From Microbacterium oxydans (lineage in GTDB: Bacteria > Actinomycetota > Actinomycetes > Actinomycetales > Microbacteriaceae), in assembly GCF_000956525.1 (NCBI RefSeq), contig NZ_JYIW01000025.1, forward strand, positions 1 through 64,000: 64,000 nucleotides of DNA. Direction: 5' to 3'. Below are positions 1 to 7,126 of the stretch, piece by piece. A program made the position numbers and the translations under genes. The notes under the pieces were generated by a model. The model saw nothing but the letters and a program-made list of their open reading frames with translations. It was not told the DNA's origin and did no database searches. Numbering within the stretch: position 1 is the stretch's first letter; each line of letters opens with the position of its first letter.

Positions 1-14
1 CTCGCCCTCTCTGC

Positions 15-96
15 GCCGAGCGGCCCCCTTTCGTGCGAGCCACCCCTTTGTGTCGGTCTCGAACGGGCCGGTTCGCAGGCAAAGGGGCCGCTCGGC
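15..96. repeat. Dispersed double-stem palindrome, copy A
   Basis: The arms GCCGAGCGGCCCC (from 15) and GGGGCCGCTCGGC (ending at 96) are reverse complements apart from one extra C. An inner pair of arms lies between them (GCGAGCCACCCC near 35-46 and GGGCCGGTTCGC near 65-76). The same architecture recurs near 1238, 30801 and 48297. It sits just upstream of the AbiEi/DUF559 gene. It could be a REP-like element or a transcription terminator for a gene left of the window. Confidence 0.8.
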
Positions 97-222
97 AGGG
101 GTGAGGGGGAGAAGGGTGAGGCTGCCTGAGCTCTCCTGCACGTTTGGGAGCAGAGGGGAAGGTATGCACAGGGGGCGGTCGGGGAGGGAGTGCGGCGTGA
201 GTGCGCGGGGCAGGATCTGCGG

Positions 223-1209
223 ATGCGCCACGCGACCGTCGACGAGATAGCGGACATCCTCATCAGCAGCCGAAGGCTCAACGCCGAGGGGTGGACCTCA
301 CGAACGCTCCGCTCGGCGATCGATGCACGACGGTTGCATCGGGTGCGCCGGGGGTGGTTCGTCGAGCACGTGCGGTGGGTGAGTCTCTCTCCGGAGTCGC
401 GGCACAGGGCGGAGGTCGTCGCGGCCGCGCTTTCGTCAGCCGGCAGCGAGCCGATCTTCTCGCATGCGTCGGCCGCCGTGCTCTGGGGTCTGCCGCTCTA
501 CCGGCTCCGGCCCGAGCGGGTCCACGTGCTCACGCCACCCGATCACCGGCACAGCACCCAGGGCATCCTGCGGCATGAGGGGGCGTTGCCGGATTCGGAC
601 ATCGTCGAGCTGGACGGCATCCGATGCACCTCGCTGGCGCGCACCGTATTCGATGTCGTCCGCACGGTCAGCGGCGAGGCGGCGCTCGCCGTCGCGGATG
701 CTGCGCTCGCATCGCTCGGCGGCGAACCGTGGGACTACGACGAGAATGCAGCCGACGCTCTGCTCGGTGAGCTGGCGATCCGCGCGGGCAGACCGGGAGC
801 GCGCGGCATCCTGCAGGCACGACGGATCGTCGAGCTCGCCGACGGACGCGCGCAGCTGCCGCTCGAGAGTGTCACCAGGTATCGCCTGCATCAGCTCGGC
901 TTCGCGCGTCCTCGCCTGCAGGTGCCGATCGAACGGGACGGGGCCTCGAAGTATTGGATGGACATCGCGCTCGACCAATCGCACACCTTCATCGAGTGCG
1001 ATGGGCGCGAGAAGTATCTGAACGCCGAGCTTCGAGGCGATCGATCAGCCGACGACGTCGTGCTCGCCGAGAAGATGCGCGAGGACTGGGTGCGAGGGAC
1101 GACGGGATGGCGGGTCGCGCGTGTGATGAGCGAGCACGTGCGGACGCTGGATGCTGCGGAGTCGCACTTTCGCGCCGTCGGGTTGTTCGCCCGCCGTCGC
1201 TCCGCCTGA
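223..1209 (+). CDS. AbiEi/DUF559-type protein with a nuclease-like C-terminus
   Basis: This protein of about 328 residues resembles the actinobacterial proteins annotated as type IV toxin-antitoxin AbiEi-family antitoxin or DUF559 proteins. The N-terminal 60 residues look like a winged helix. The C-terminal region carries D247 and then E258-C-D260-G with K264, a spacing like the Vsr/DUF559 branch of PD-(D/E)XK nucleases. No AbiEii-like nucleotidyltransferase toxin is adjacent; the next gene is convergent and metabolic, so a classical two-gene system is not supported. The ATG at 223 is preferred over the GTG at 190 because a weak -10-like CAGGAT ends 6 nt before it. The gene lies between two palindromic repeats (15-96 and 1238-1302). 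Family membership is fairly safe; activity and role are inference. Confidence 0.7.
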   Translation: MRHATVDEIADILISSRRLNAEGWTSRTLRSAIDARRLHRVRRGWFVEHVRWVSLSPESRHRAEVVAAALSSAGSEPIFSHASAAVLWGLPLYRLRPERVHVLTPPDHRHSTQGILRHEGALPDSDIVELDGIRCTSLARTVFDVVRTVSGEAALAVADAALASLGGEPWDYDENAADALLGELAIRAGRPGARGILQARRIVELADGRAQLPLESVTRYRLHQLGFARPRLQVPIERDGASKYWMDIALDQSHTFIECDGREKYLNAELRGDRSADDVVLAEKMREDWVRGTTGWRVARVMSEHVRTLDAAESHFRAVGLFARRRSA

Positions 1210-1237
1210 TGAGCCCAGCGCCGACCCGGCCCTTTCC

Positions 1238-1302
1238 GACCGAGCGGGCCCCCTGCGCGCGTGCAACAGGGGGCCGGGTCGCACGAAAAGGGGCCGCTCG
1301 GC
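1238..1302. repeat. Dispersed double-stem palindrome, copy B (short)
   Basis: Its right arm AAAAGGGGCCGCTCGGC (1286-1302) is shared with copies A and D. Its left arm, CCGAGCGGGCCCC (from 1240), has one extra G. The inner part is shortened to a simple stem around CAGGGGGCC. It lies between the convergent ends of the DUF559-type gene and the zwf-like gene, so it may also act as a two-way terminator. Confidence 0.75.
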
Positions 1303-1316
1303 AAAGGAAGAAGAGC

Positions 1317-1364
1317 AGAGGGAAGAAGGGGAAGGGGAAGAAGGGGAGAGAGGGGAGAGGGGGA
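1317..1364. repeat. 48-nt uninterrupted polypurine tract with a mirror repeat
   Basis: Every base from 1317 to 1364 is A or G, and the tract abuts the complement of the zwf-like stop codon. Positions 1320-1345 form a perfect 26-nt mirror repeat centred on GGGGAAGGGG. The zwf-like transcript therefore has a pure pyrimidine run directly after its stop codon. Such tracts can form triplex H-DNA; a role in termination is inference. Confidence 0.85.
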
Positions 1365-2729
1365 TCAGGCCAGGGCGGGCCAGGATGCGGGGCCGGGGGA
1401 GCCTGCGACGTACTCCTCGAGCGGCACCTCGCCGCGGCGCCATGCCTCGAGGATCGGTGCGACGATCCGCCAGCACTGCTCCGCGGCGTCGCCGCGCACG
1501 GCGAGCAGCGGGTCCCCGTCGAGCACGCCGGACAGTACTTCGGCGTAGGCCTTGAGGGCGCCCTCGCCGAGCTCGGCCGACAGGGTCGCGCGTTCCAGCT
1601 CGAACGGGTCCTCCGCGGCGTTCAGGTTCAACTCGAGCGAGATGCGGTCGGGGCCGAGCGAGAAGCGCAGCACCGCGCCGTCCGCGGAGCCGGTCAGCCC
1701 GGTCGGCACGTGTCGGACGGGGCGGAAGCGCACGATGATCTCCGTCGCCGGCGTGCCGAGCGCCTTCCCTGAGCGCAACCGGAACGGCGTGCCAGCCCAG
1801 CGGCTGTTGCGCACCTCGAACGTCGCTTCGGCGAGGGTCTCGGTCTGCCGGTCGGGATCGACTCCCGGCTCGTCGACGTACGACGGCTTCGCCACGCCGC
1901 CGATCGTGCCGGCCGTGTACCGCGCCCGGCGAGAGGATGCCGCCGGGTCATCGCCCCACACCGTGGTCGCGCGCAGCACGGCGCTGGTCGCCGCGCGGAA
2001 GTCGACCTCGTCGAGCGTCGTCGGCTCCTCCATCGCCAGCACGGCGAGCACCTGGAGGAGGTGGCTCTGGATCATGTCGACCAGCGCGCCGGCGGAGTCG
2101 TAGTAGCCGGCGCGTCCCTCGAGCGCCAGCGATTCGTCGTAGACGATGTCGACCGACTCGATGCTCTCCGCCGACCAGAGCGGTTCGAGGATGCGGTTGG
2201 CGAAACGCGCCCCGAGCAGGTTGAGGGTGGTCGAACGACCGAGGAAGTGGTCGACCCGGAACACCTGACTCTCCGGCACGAGCGCCGTCAGCGTCCGGTT
2301 CAGGGCCCGTGCGCTCGCCTCATCGATGCCGAAGGGCTTCTCCATGACGAGCATCGCCCCGTCCGGCAGCATGTCGGCTGTCATGGCCGACACGGATGCC
2401 GCGGCGACCGCCGGCGGTACGGCGAAGTAGAGCGCGACCTGCCCGGTGCGGTCGTGCAGCAGCGCGCGCAGGTCGTCGGGCTGCGTGATGTCGGTGCGCA
2501 CGTAGGTCACGTCCACGCGGGCGGCGGCATCTTCGGCGTCCATCGTCGCGAACGCGGTGCGGACGACGGCCTCGAGGTCGGCGCCGGTCCAGTCCTCACG
2601 GTCGGCGCCGACGATGCGCACCGCTCGCGAGGGCTCCCTCGTCAGCAGCTGTCCCAGCGCGGGAAGGAGGAGCCGGGAGGCGAGATCGCCGCCGGCTCCG
2701 AAGATCACGAGCGTCGTCGCTTCGGCCAT
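1365..2729 (-). CDS. zwf: Glucose-6-phosphate dehydrogenase, divergent paralogue
   Basis: Family members oxidise glucose 6-phosphate to 6-phosphogluconolactone with NADP+ or NAD+, the entry step of the oxidative pentose phosphate pathway. The 454-residue protein has the nucleotide-binding GAGGDLASR near residues 11-19, EKPFG at 130-134 and the substrate-site motif RVDHFLG at 158-164. It is shorter than the usual 480-510 residues. The usual lysine after the substrate motif is arginine here, and the first motif differs from the usual GASGDLAKR, so this is probably a second, divergent copy rather than the main housekeeping enzyme. The mRNA looks leaderless: TACGGT (complement of 2736-2741) ends 6 nt before the ATG. 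It is divergent from the GH15 gene with only 51 bp between start codons. Confidence 0.85.
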   Translation of the reverse strand: MAEATTLVIFGAGGDLASRLLLPALGQLLTREPSRAVRIVGADREDWTGADLEAVVRTAFATMDAEDAAARVDVTYVRTDITQPDDLRALLHDRTGQVALYFAVPPAVAAASVSAMTADMLPDGAMLVMEKPFGIDEASARALNRTLTALVPESQVFRVDHFLGRSTTLNLLGARFANRILEPLWSAESIESVDIVYDESLALEGRAGYYDSAGALVDMIQSHLLQVLAVLAMEEPTTLDEVDFRAATSAVLRATTVWGDDPAASSRRARYTAGTIGGVAKPSYVDEPGVDPDRQTETLAEATFEVRNSRWAGTPFRLRSGKALGTPATEIIVRFRPVRHVPTGLTGSADGAVLRFSLGPDRISLELNLNAAEDPFELERATLSAELGEGALKAYAEVLSGVLDGDPLLAVRGDAAEQCWRIVAPILEAWRRGEVPLEEYVAGSPGPASWPALA

Positions 2730-2780
2730 GATTCCACCGTAACTCGTCCTTCCCCGGGACGGGCATGTCAGAATCAGGCG

Positions 2781-4574
2781 ATGCCTGCTCCGATCGAGGA
2801 CTACGCCCTGCTCAGCGACTGCCGCACCGGGGCGCTCGTCTCGCGGGACGGCAGCATCGACTGGCTCTGCCTGCCGCGCTTCGACGCGCCGTCACTGTTC
2901 GGCGCGCTGCTGGGAGAACCACGCAACGGATGCTGGAGCCTGCGCCCGCTCGATGCGGCCGCGACCTCGCGACGGCACTACATCTCGGACACCTTCATCC
3001 TCGTCACCCGCTGGGAGAGCGCGACCGGGATCGCAGAGGTGCACGAGTTCATGCCGCTGCATCCCACGCGCAGCGATGTCGTTCGCCGGATCGTCGGAAT
3101 CTCCGGGCAGGTGGAGTTCGTCACCGAACTGCGGCTGCACTTCGACTACTCCCGCCGGCTGCCCTGGGTTCGGCAGGTGGGCACTGGGGAGGAGCCTGCG
3201 CTGCACGCGACCGCCGGCCCGGAGGCGGTGATCGTCCGCGGCGTGCGACTCGTCGCCGAGGACCACATGCACCGGGCGACATTGACGGTCGCAGCCGACG
3301 AGGTCCGCGACCTGACGCTCAGCTGGTTCCCCTCGCACGAGCATTCGCCGAAGCCGCTCGACGTCGACGACGCGATCGCCGCCACGCGCTCGTGGTGGCA
3401 GGGATGGGCGAGCGGCATCCAGCATGAGGGCTCGTATCGCGCTGAGGTCGTCCGCTCGCTGCTCGTGCTCCGGGCGCTCACCAACAAGGACACCGGTGGC
3501 ATCGTGGCCGCGGCGACGACGTCGCTGCCCGAGGAGTTCGGCGGCTCGCGCAACTGGGACTACCGCTTCGTCTGGCTGCGGGATGCCGCGCTGACCCTGG
3601 AGGCACTGATCGCGCACGGCTTCCTGACGGAGGCGCATCATTGGCGGCGATGGCTGCTGCGCGCGGTCGCCGGGGAGCCGAAGGAGGTGCAGATCATGTA
3701 CGGGATCGCGGGGGAGCGCGATCTCGTGGAGCGCGAGCTCACCAGCCTGCCCGGCTACGAGGGCGCCGCGCCGGTGCGCATCGGCAACGGCGCGGTCGAC
3801 CAGTACCAGGGCGATGTGATCGGCGAGGTGCTGGTCGCACTGGAATCCGCCAGGATCGCCGGCCTCGAGGAGGGCGACTTCTCCTGGCCGCTCCAGCGTG
3901 CGCTCATCGAGCAGGTGATCGCGTCGATCGATCGTCCGGATAACGGCATCTGGGAGATCAGGGGCGAACCGCAGTGGTTCACGCACTCCCGGGTCATGAT
4001 GTGGGCCGCGCTCGACCGCGGCGTCCGCGCGGTGCGGGAGCACGGACTCCCGGGCGATGCCGACCGGTGGGCTGCGGTCCGCGACGGCCTGCAGCGCGAG
4101 ATCGACGAACGCGGAGTGGATGCCGAGCAGGGGTGCTTCGTGCAGCACTACGGCTCGACCGAGGTCGACGCCTCGCTGCTCGTGCTCCCGCAGGTGGGCT
4201 ACTGCCCGCCGGACGACCCGCGGATGCTCAGGACCGTCGACCGGATCGAGCGCACCCTGCTCACCGGGGGATTCCTGCGGCGGTACCGCACGGAGTCCGG
4301 GGTCGACGGGCTCGCCGGGGGCGAGCATCCCTTCATCGCGTGCAGCTTCTGGCTCGTCGAGCAGTATGCGACGAGCGGGCGCAGCGACGATGCCCGCGAC
4401 CTGATGGCGCGGCTGATCGCGATGTCGAACGACCTCGGCCTGCTGTCGGAGGAGTACGACGTCGAGCACGCTCGGCAGGCGGGCAACACCCCGCAGGCGC
4501 TCTCGCATCTGAGCCTCATCCGCGCAGCCGACGCACTCGCCGGTCATGGAGGTCGTGCCGCCCACCGGCAGTGA
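2781..4574 (+). CDS. GH15 family trehalase/glucoamylase
   Basis: This predicted cytoplasmic glycoside hydrolase family 15 enzyme has 597 residues. Actinobacterial members of this length include trehalases; others are glucoamylases or glucan-processing enzymes. An N-terminal beta-rich domain opens with IEDYALLSDCRTGALVSRDG. The (alpha/alpha)6 catalytic domain carries RNWDYRFVWLRDAA near residue 257 and GIWEIRGEPQWFTHSR near residue 390, where the glutamate is a catalytic candidate. No signal peptide is visible. The ATG at 2781 is chosen because homology begins there and a -10-like CAGAAT (2769-2774) ends 6 nt upstream. An in-frame opening continues upstream across the zwf-like gene but is only antisense shadow. 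Substrate specificity (trehalose or alpha-glucan) cannot be settled from sequence. Confidence 0.88.
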   Translation: MPAPIEDYALLSDCRTGALVSRDGSIDWLCLPRFDAPSLFGALLGEPRNGCWSLRPLDAAATSRRHYISDTFILVTRWESATGIAEVHEFMPLHPTRSDVVRRIVGISGQVEFVTELRLHFDYSRRLPWVRQVGTGEEPALHATAGPEAVIVRGVRLVAEDHMHRATLTVAADEVRDLTLSWFPSHEHSPKPLDVDDAIAATRSWWQGWASGIQHEGSYRAEVVRSLLVLRALTNKDTGGIVAAATTSLPEEFGGSRNWDYRFVWLRDAALTLEALIAHGFLTEAHHWRRWLLRAVAGEPKEVQIMYGIAGERDLVERELTSLPGYEGAAPVRIGNGAVDQYQGDVIGEVLVALESARIAGLEEGDFSWPLQRALIEQVIASIDRPDNGIWEIRGEPQWFTHSRVMMWAALDRGVRAVREHGLPGDADRWAAVRDGLQREIDERGVDAEQGCFVQHYGSTEVDASLLVLPQVGYCPPDDPRMLRTVDRIERTLLTGGFLRRYRTESGVDGLAGGEHPFIACSFWLVEQYATSGRSDDARDLMARLIAMSNDLGLLSEEYDVEHARQAGNTPQALSHLSLIRAADALAGHGGRAAHRQ

Positions 4575-4585
4575 CCTCGCCTGAT

Positions 4586-4614
4586 TTGGGGGAGGCGAAC
4601 GGGTGGGGTAGAGT
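4586..4614 (+). promoter_or_regulatory. Sigma-A-type promoter of rplJ-rplL
   Basis: A -35-like TTGGGG (4586-4591) and a -10 TAGAGT (4609-4614) are separated by 17 bp. They lie just upstream of the conserved L10 leader, so transcription would begin near 4621. Confidence 0.65.
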
Positions 4615-4620
4615 GATGGC

Positions 4621-4705
4621 AACCGAAGACCGCTGGTCATCGTCGTGTGCGCAAGTGCACGAAGATCGAAGCTCTGCACCGCAGGGGCCCGCGCAGGACA
4701 CGAAC
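4621..4705 (+). promoter_or_regulatory. Ribosomal protein L10 leader
   Basis: The AACCGAAGACCGCTGGTCAT segment at the start matches the conserved core of actinobacterial L10 leaders upstream of rplJ. It is followed by a GTGTGCGCAAGTGCAC stem-loop. In the known family, the L10 or L10-(L12)4 complex binds this RNA and represses its own operon. The family match is from memory of the consensus; a covariance-model search would settle it. Confidence 0.75.
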
Positions 4706-4710
4706 TTTCC

Positions 4711-4746
4711 AAAGCTCCGTGCGCTTGCGCCGGAGCTTTTTCGTTT
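4711..4746 (+). terminator. Intrinsic terminator (attenuator) in the rplJ leader
   Basis: AAAGCTCCG (4711-4719) pairs perfectly with CGGAGCTTT (4731-4739). The loop holds a further GCGC/GCGC pairing, and a T-rich tail follows (TTTCGTTT region). It lies between the L10 leader and the rplJ start, so it can only act as an attenuator. AAGCTCT at 4669-4675 could pair instead with GGAGCTT at 4732-4738 (six Watson-Crick pairs and one wobble), a candidate antiterminator. Confidence 0.75.
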
Positions 4747-4809
4747 GCAGTCGGGTCGAGGTCGGCGCCCCACCACCGTGAGGCGCCTCGTACACACCAA
4801 GGAGTGACC

Positions 4810-5298
4810 ATGGCGCAGAAGGATGCATCGGTTGCCGAGCTCACGAAGTCATTCGAGAACTCGTCCGCCGTTCTGCTGACCGAGTACCGCGGTCTGACGG
4901 TTGCCCAGCTCAAGGAGCTGCGCAACAGCATCCGTCAGGACGCTGAGTACGCCGTGGTGAAGAACACGCTGACCAAGATCGCCGCCAACAAGGCTGGCAT
5001 CACCGCGCTGGACGACGACCTCAAGGGTCCGTCTGCCGTCGCGTTCGTGCACGGTGACTTCGTCGCCACTGCCAAGGCTCTTCGTGACTTCGCCAAGGCC
5101 AACCCGCTTCTCGTGATCAAGTCCGGCATCTTCGAGGGCAACGCGCTCTCCGCCGACGAGGTCAACAAGTACGCCGCGCTCGAGAGCCGTGAGGCTCTGC
5201 TGGCGAAGGCTGCGGGCATGATGAAGGCGACGATGGGCAAGGCTGCCGCGACCATCGACGCGCTTCGCGAAAAGCTGGAGACCGCAGAGGCCGCGTAA
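4810..5298 (+). CDS. rplJ: 50S ribosomal protein L10
   Basis: L10 forms the base of the ribosomal stalk, binding 23S rRNA and carrying L7/L12 dimers. The 162-residue protein begins [15 protein letters not shown] and has the typical [17 protein letters not shown] and [10 protein letters not shown] segments, ending in the L12-binding helix [12 protein letters not shown]. Length is normal. The ATG at 4810 follows the Shine-Dalgarno AAGGAG, 7 nt upstream. It is the first gene of the rplJ-rplL operon, preceded by an L10 leader and attenuator, consistent with autogenous control. The rplL start is 48 nt after the stop. Confidence 0.98.
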   Translation: MAQKDASVAELTKSFENSSAVLLTEYRGLTVAQLKELRNSIRQDAEYAVVKNTLTKIAANKAGITALDDDLKGPSAVAFVHGDFVATAKALRDFAKANPLLVIKSGIFEGNALSADEVNKYAALESREALLAKAAGMMKATMGKAAATIDALREKLETAEAA

Positions 5299-5346
5299 GC
5301 GACCTGCGATCTCGTCTACAAACCCCATCTATCTAGGAGATACATC

Positions 5347-5724
5347 ATGGCTAAGCTCACCACTGAGGAGCTGCTCGAGCAGTTCGCCGGCCTGACCCTC
5401 GTCGAGCTCAACGACTTCGTCAAGGCGTTCGAGGAGAAGTTCGAGGTCACCGCTGCTGCACCCGTCGCCGTTGCCGGCGCAGGTGGAGGCGCTGCTGAAG
5501 AGGTTGAGGAGAAGGACTCCTTCGACGTCATCCTCGAGGCTGCTGGCGACAAGAAGATCCAGGTCATCAAGACGGTCCGCGAGCTCACCTCGCTCGGCCT
5601 CGGCGAGGCCAAGGCTGTCGTCGACGGTGCTCCCAAGGCCGTGCTCGAGGGCGCGAACAAGGAAGCTGCCGAGAAGGCGAAGGCTGCTCTCGAAGAGGCA
5701 GGCGCCACGGTTACCCTCAAGTAA
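5347..5724 (+). CDS. rplL: 50S ribosomal protein L7/L12
   Basis: L7/L12 is the multimeric stalk protein that recruits translation GTPases. The 125-residue protein has the N-terminal dimerisation segment [20 protein letters not shown], an Ala/Gly-rich hinge near residues 38-50, and the globular C-terminal domain with [17 protein letters not shown] and the conserved [11 protein letters not shown]. Length and sequence are standard. It follows rplJ by 48 nt with an AGGAG ribosome-binding site upstream, and the operon ends in a strong hairpin at 5779-5808. Confidence 0.98.
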   Translation: MAKLTTEELLEQFAGLTLVELNDFVKAFEEKFEVTAAAPVAVAGAGGGAAEEVEEKDSFDVILEAAGDKKIQVIKTVRELTSLGLGEAKAVVDGAPKAVLEGANKEAAEKAKAALEEAGATVTLK

Positions 5725-5778
5725 TCGGATTCGGGTCGGAGCGCAGCGCGCATCGACCTGAGCGTCTCGACGCTGTAT

Positions 5779-5808
5779 CGAAGGCCCCGGGTTCGCCCGG
5801 GGCCTTCG
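5779..5808. terminator. Bidirectional terminator hairpin
   Basis: A perfect 13-bp stem, CGAAGGCCCCGGG with CCCGGGGCCTTCG, is closed by a TTCG tetraloop. It lies between the convergent rplL and lacI-type genes. There is no clear T-run on the rplL side. Confidence 0.75.
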
Positions 5809-5836
5809 TGCGTTCCCTGGTCGGCGGGCCGCCTGC

Positions 5837-6841
5837 TCAGCGGGGCGCGGCGGTCGAACTGCGCACCACGAGTGCGGATGCCGCTGACACGTGCTCGAGC
5901 GGAGCATCCGCGTCGGCCATCTGCCCCGTCAGCAGACGAACGGCCTCATGGCCCTGCTCGCGTGGGGACTGCCCGATCGTGGTCAGTGCGAACATCTCGG
6001 CGTGCTCGTGATCGTCGATGCCGACGACGCTGAGTTCCGATGGGACGGCGATGCCGAGCCGTCGCGCAGCGATCACGGCTCCGATGGCCGCCTCGTCGCA
6101 CACGCCGACGATCGCGGTCGGACGGTTGCGACGGTCGCCCAGCATCCCGGCGGCAGCGGCGTACCCGCCGGGCATCGTCGGTGCGGCGTCCACCACGCGG
6201 ATGTGCGCCGTCAGTCCGGCGGATTCGAGCGCGCCACGGTAGCCGTCGAGGCGCCGCCCATCGCCGAAGCTCAGATCTGCGGCATCGACCTGCCCGCCGA
6301 TGAACGCGATGTCGGCATGGCCGAGCTCGATCAGGTGCTCCGTGGCGATGCGGGCCGCTGCCACGTCGTCGATCGACACCGAGCTCGAGCCTTCGTTGTA
6401 CGGCCCGACGCTCACGAGCGGGCGACCGGTGCGCTGCAGCTGCTCGAGCTCGAGGGCACTGGGCTGGATGCCGACGGCGATGATGCCATCGAAGCGCCGG
6501 CGGGGGAGCACGCTCTCGAACAGGCGTGCCCTGGCCGACGAGCGCTCCGGCACACCGTAGAGCGACAGGTCGTAGTCGAGTGCGAACAGCGACTCCTGGA
6601 TGCCGGCGAGCAGCTCTGCGAAGAACCACCGGTCGACCGGCGGCATCACGACTCCGACGGTCTGCGTGCGTCCGGTCGCGAGGCTCGTGGCGGAGGAGTG
6701 CGCGATGTAGTCGAGGGCGTCGGCCGCATCCTCCACGCGGCGACGCGTCGCTTCGGCGACGTAGCCGCGGCCGGTCAGCGCGCGACTGGCGGTGGCCTTC
6801 GAGACGCCGGCGCGCTCGGCGACATCCGCGATCGTGCTCAT
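5837..6841 (-). CDS. LacI-family sugar-responsive regulator
   Basis: This 334-residue DNA-binding regulator has an N-terminal LacI helix-turn-helix and hinge (TIADVAERAGVSKATASRAL from residue 3), followed by a periplasmic-binding-protein-like ligand domain starting near TVGVVMPPVDRWFF. The ATG at 6841 is chosen over an upstream in-frame start because GGAGGA lies just 5' of it and the helix-turn-helix starts there. It is divergent from an ABC sugar importer at 7127-10639, and three palindromic sites lie between them. It very probably represses the importer and perhaps itself until a sugar binds. Sugar identity is inference: the importer resembles AglEFG, while one operator resembles cellobiose-regulator sites. 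Confidence 0.92.
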   Translation of the reverse strand: MSTIADVAERAGVSKATASRALTGRGYVAEATRRRVEDAADALDYIAHSSATSLATGRTQTVGVVMPPVDRWFFAELLAGIQESLFALDYDLSLYGVPERSSARARLFESVLPRRRFDGIIAVGIQPSALELEQLQRTGRPLVSVGPYNEGSSSVSIDDVAAARIATEHLIELGHADIAFIGGQVDAADLSFGDGRRLDGYRGALESAGLTAHIRVVDAAPTMPGGYAAAAGMLGDRRNRPTAIVGVCDEAAIGAVIAARRLGIAVPSELSVVGIDDHEHAEMFALTTIGQSPREQGHEAVRLLTGQMADADAPLEHVSAASALVVRSSTAAPR

Positions 6842-6928
6842 CGGTCCTCCTCGACCTGGCTGCGCATGCACGTCTGCGTGTCGCCGCAGCGGCACGCGGA
6901 GTCAGCGTAGCTTGCCGTGACGGAAAAA

Positions 6929-6940
6929 GGAACCGGTTCC
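6929..6940. promoter_or_regulatory. Candidate LacI-type operator 1
   Basis: GGAACCGGTTCC is a perfect 12-bp palindrome with the central CG typical of LacI-family operators. It lies between the regulator and importer genes, and a one-mismatch copy is at 7053-7064. Confidence 0.65.
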
Positions 6941-6952
6941 ACAGTCGGATTC

Positions 6953-6966
6953 TGAGAGCGCTCCCA
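6953..6966. promoter_or_regulatory. Candidate LacI-type operator 2, CebR/CelR-like
   Basis: TGAGAGCGCTCCCA differs by one base from TGGGAGCGCTCCCA, the site recognised by actinobacterial cellobiose/beta-glucoside regulators. It may bind the adjacent regulator or a different LacI-family protein. Confidence 0.55.
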
Positions 6967-6993
6967 TCCGCCGAGGTCCATGTGCGTGAAAGG

Positions 6994-7021
6994 TTGCGAG
7001 CTTGTGATGTTCTCGTATTGT
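6994..7021 (+). promoter_or_regulatory. Candidate promoter of the ABC importer
   Basis: TTGCGA (6994-6999) and TATTGT (7016-7021) are separated by 16 bp. Operator-like palindromes lie upstream (6929, 6953) and downstream (7053). Transcription would start about 100 nt before the binding-protein ATG. Confidence 0.45.
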
Positions 7022-7052
7022 GCGGGGGCGTGGGAGCCAAGTAGGTTTGCCT

Positions 7053-7064
7053 GGAATCGGTTCC
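7053..7064. promoter_or_regulatory. Candidate LacI-type operator 3
   Basis: GGAATCGGTTCC matches the perfect palindrome at 6929-6940 with one change. It lies about 30 nt after the predicted transcription start, where a bound repressor would block elongation or loop with the upstream site. Confidence 0.55.
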
Positions 7065-7126
7065 CGATCCGCGCCGGGGGTGGCGTCGGAGGAGGTAGGG
7101 GCCGTGAACTCGAAGAGGAGAATCAC

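Noticed and set aside
436-984. Long open frame antisense to the DUF559-type gene
   Set aside because: High-GC codon structure creates long antisense frames; this one has no domain, no ribosome-binding site and biased composition. The same applies to other long antisense frames, for example at 6902-8485, 13631-15118 and 45738-47591.
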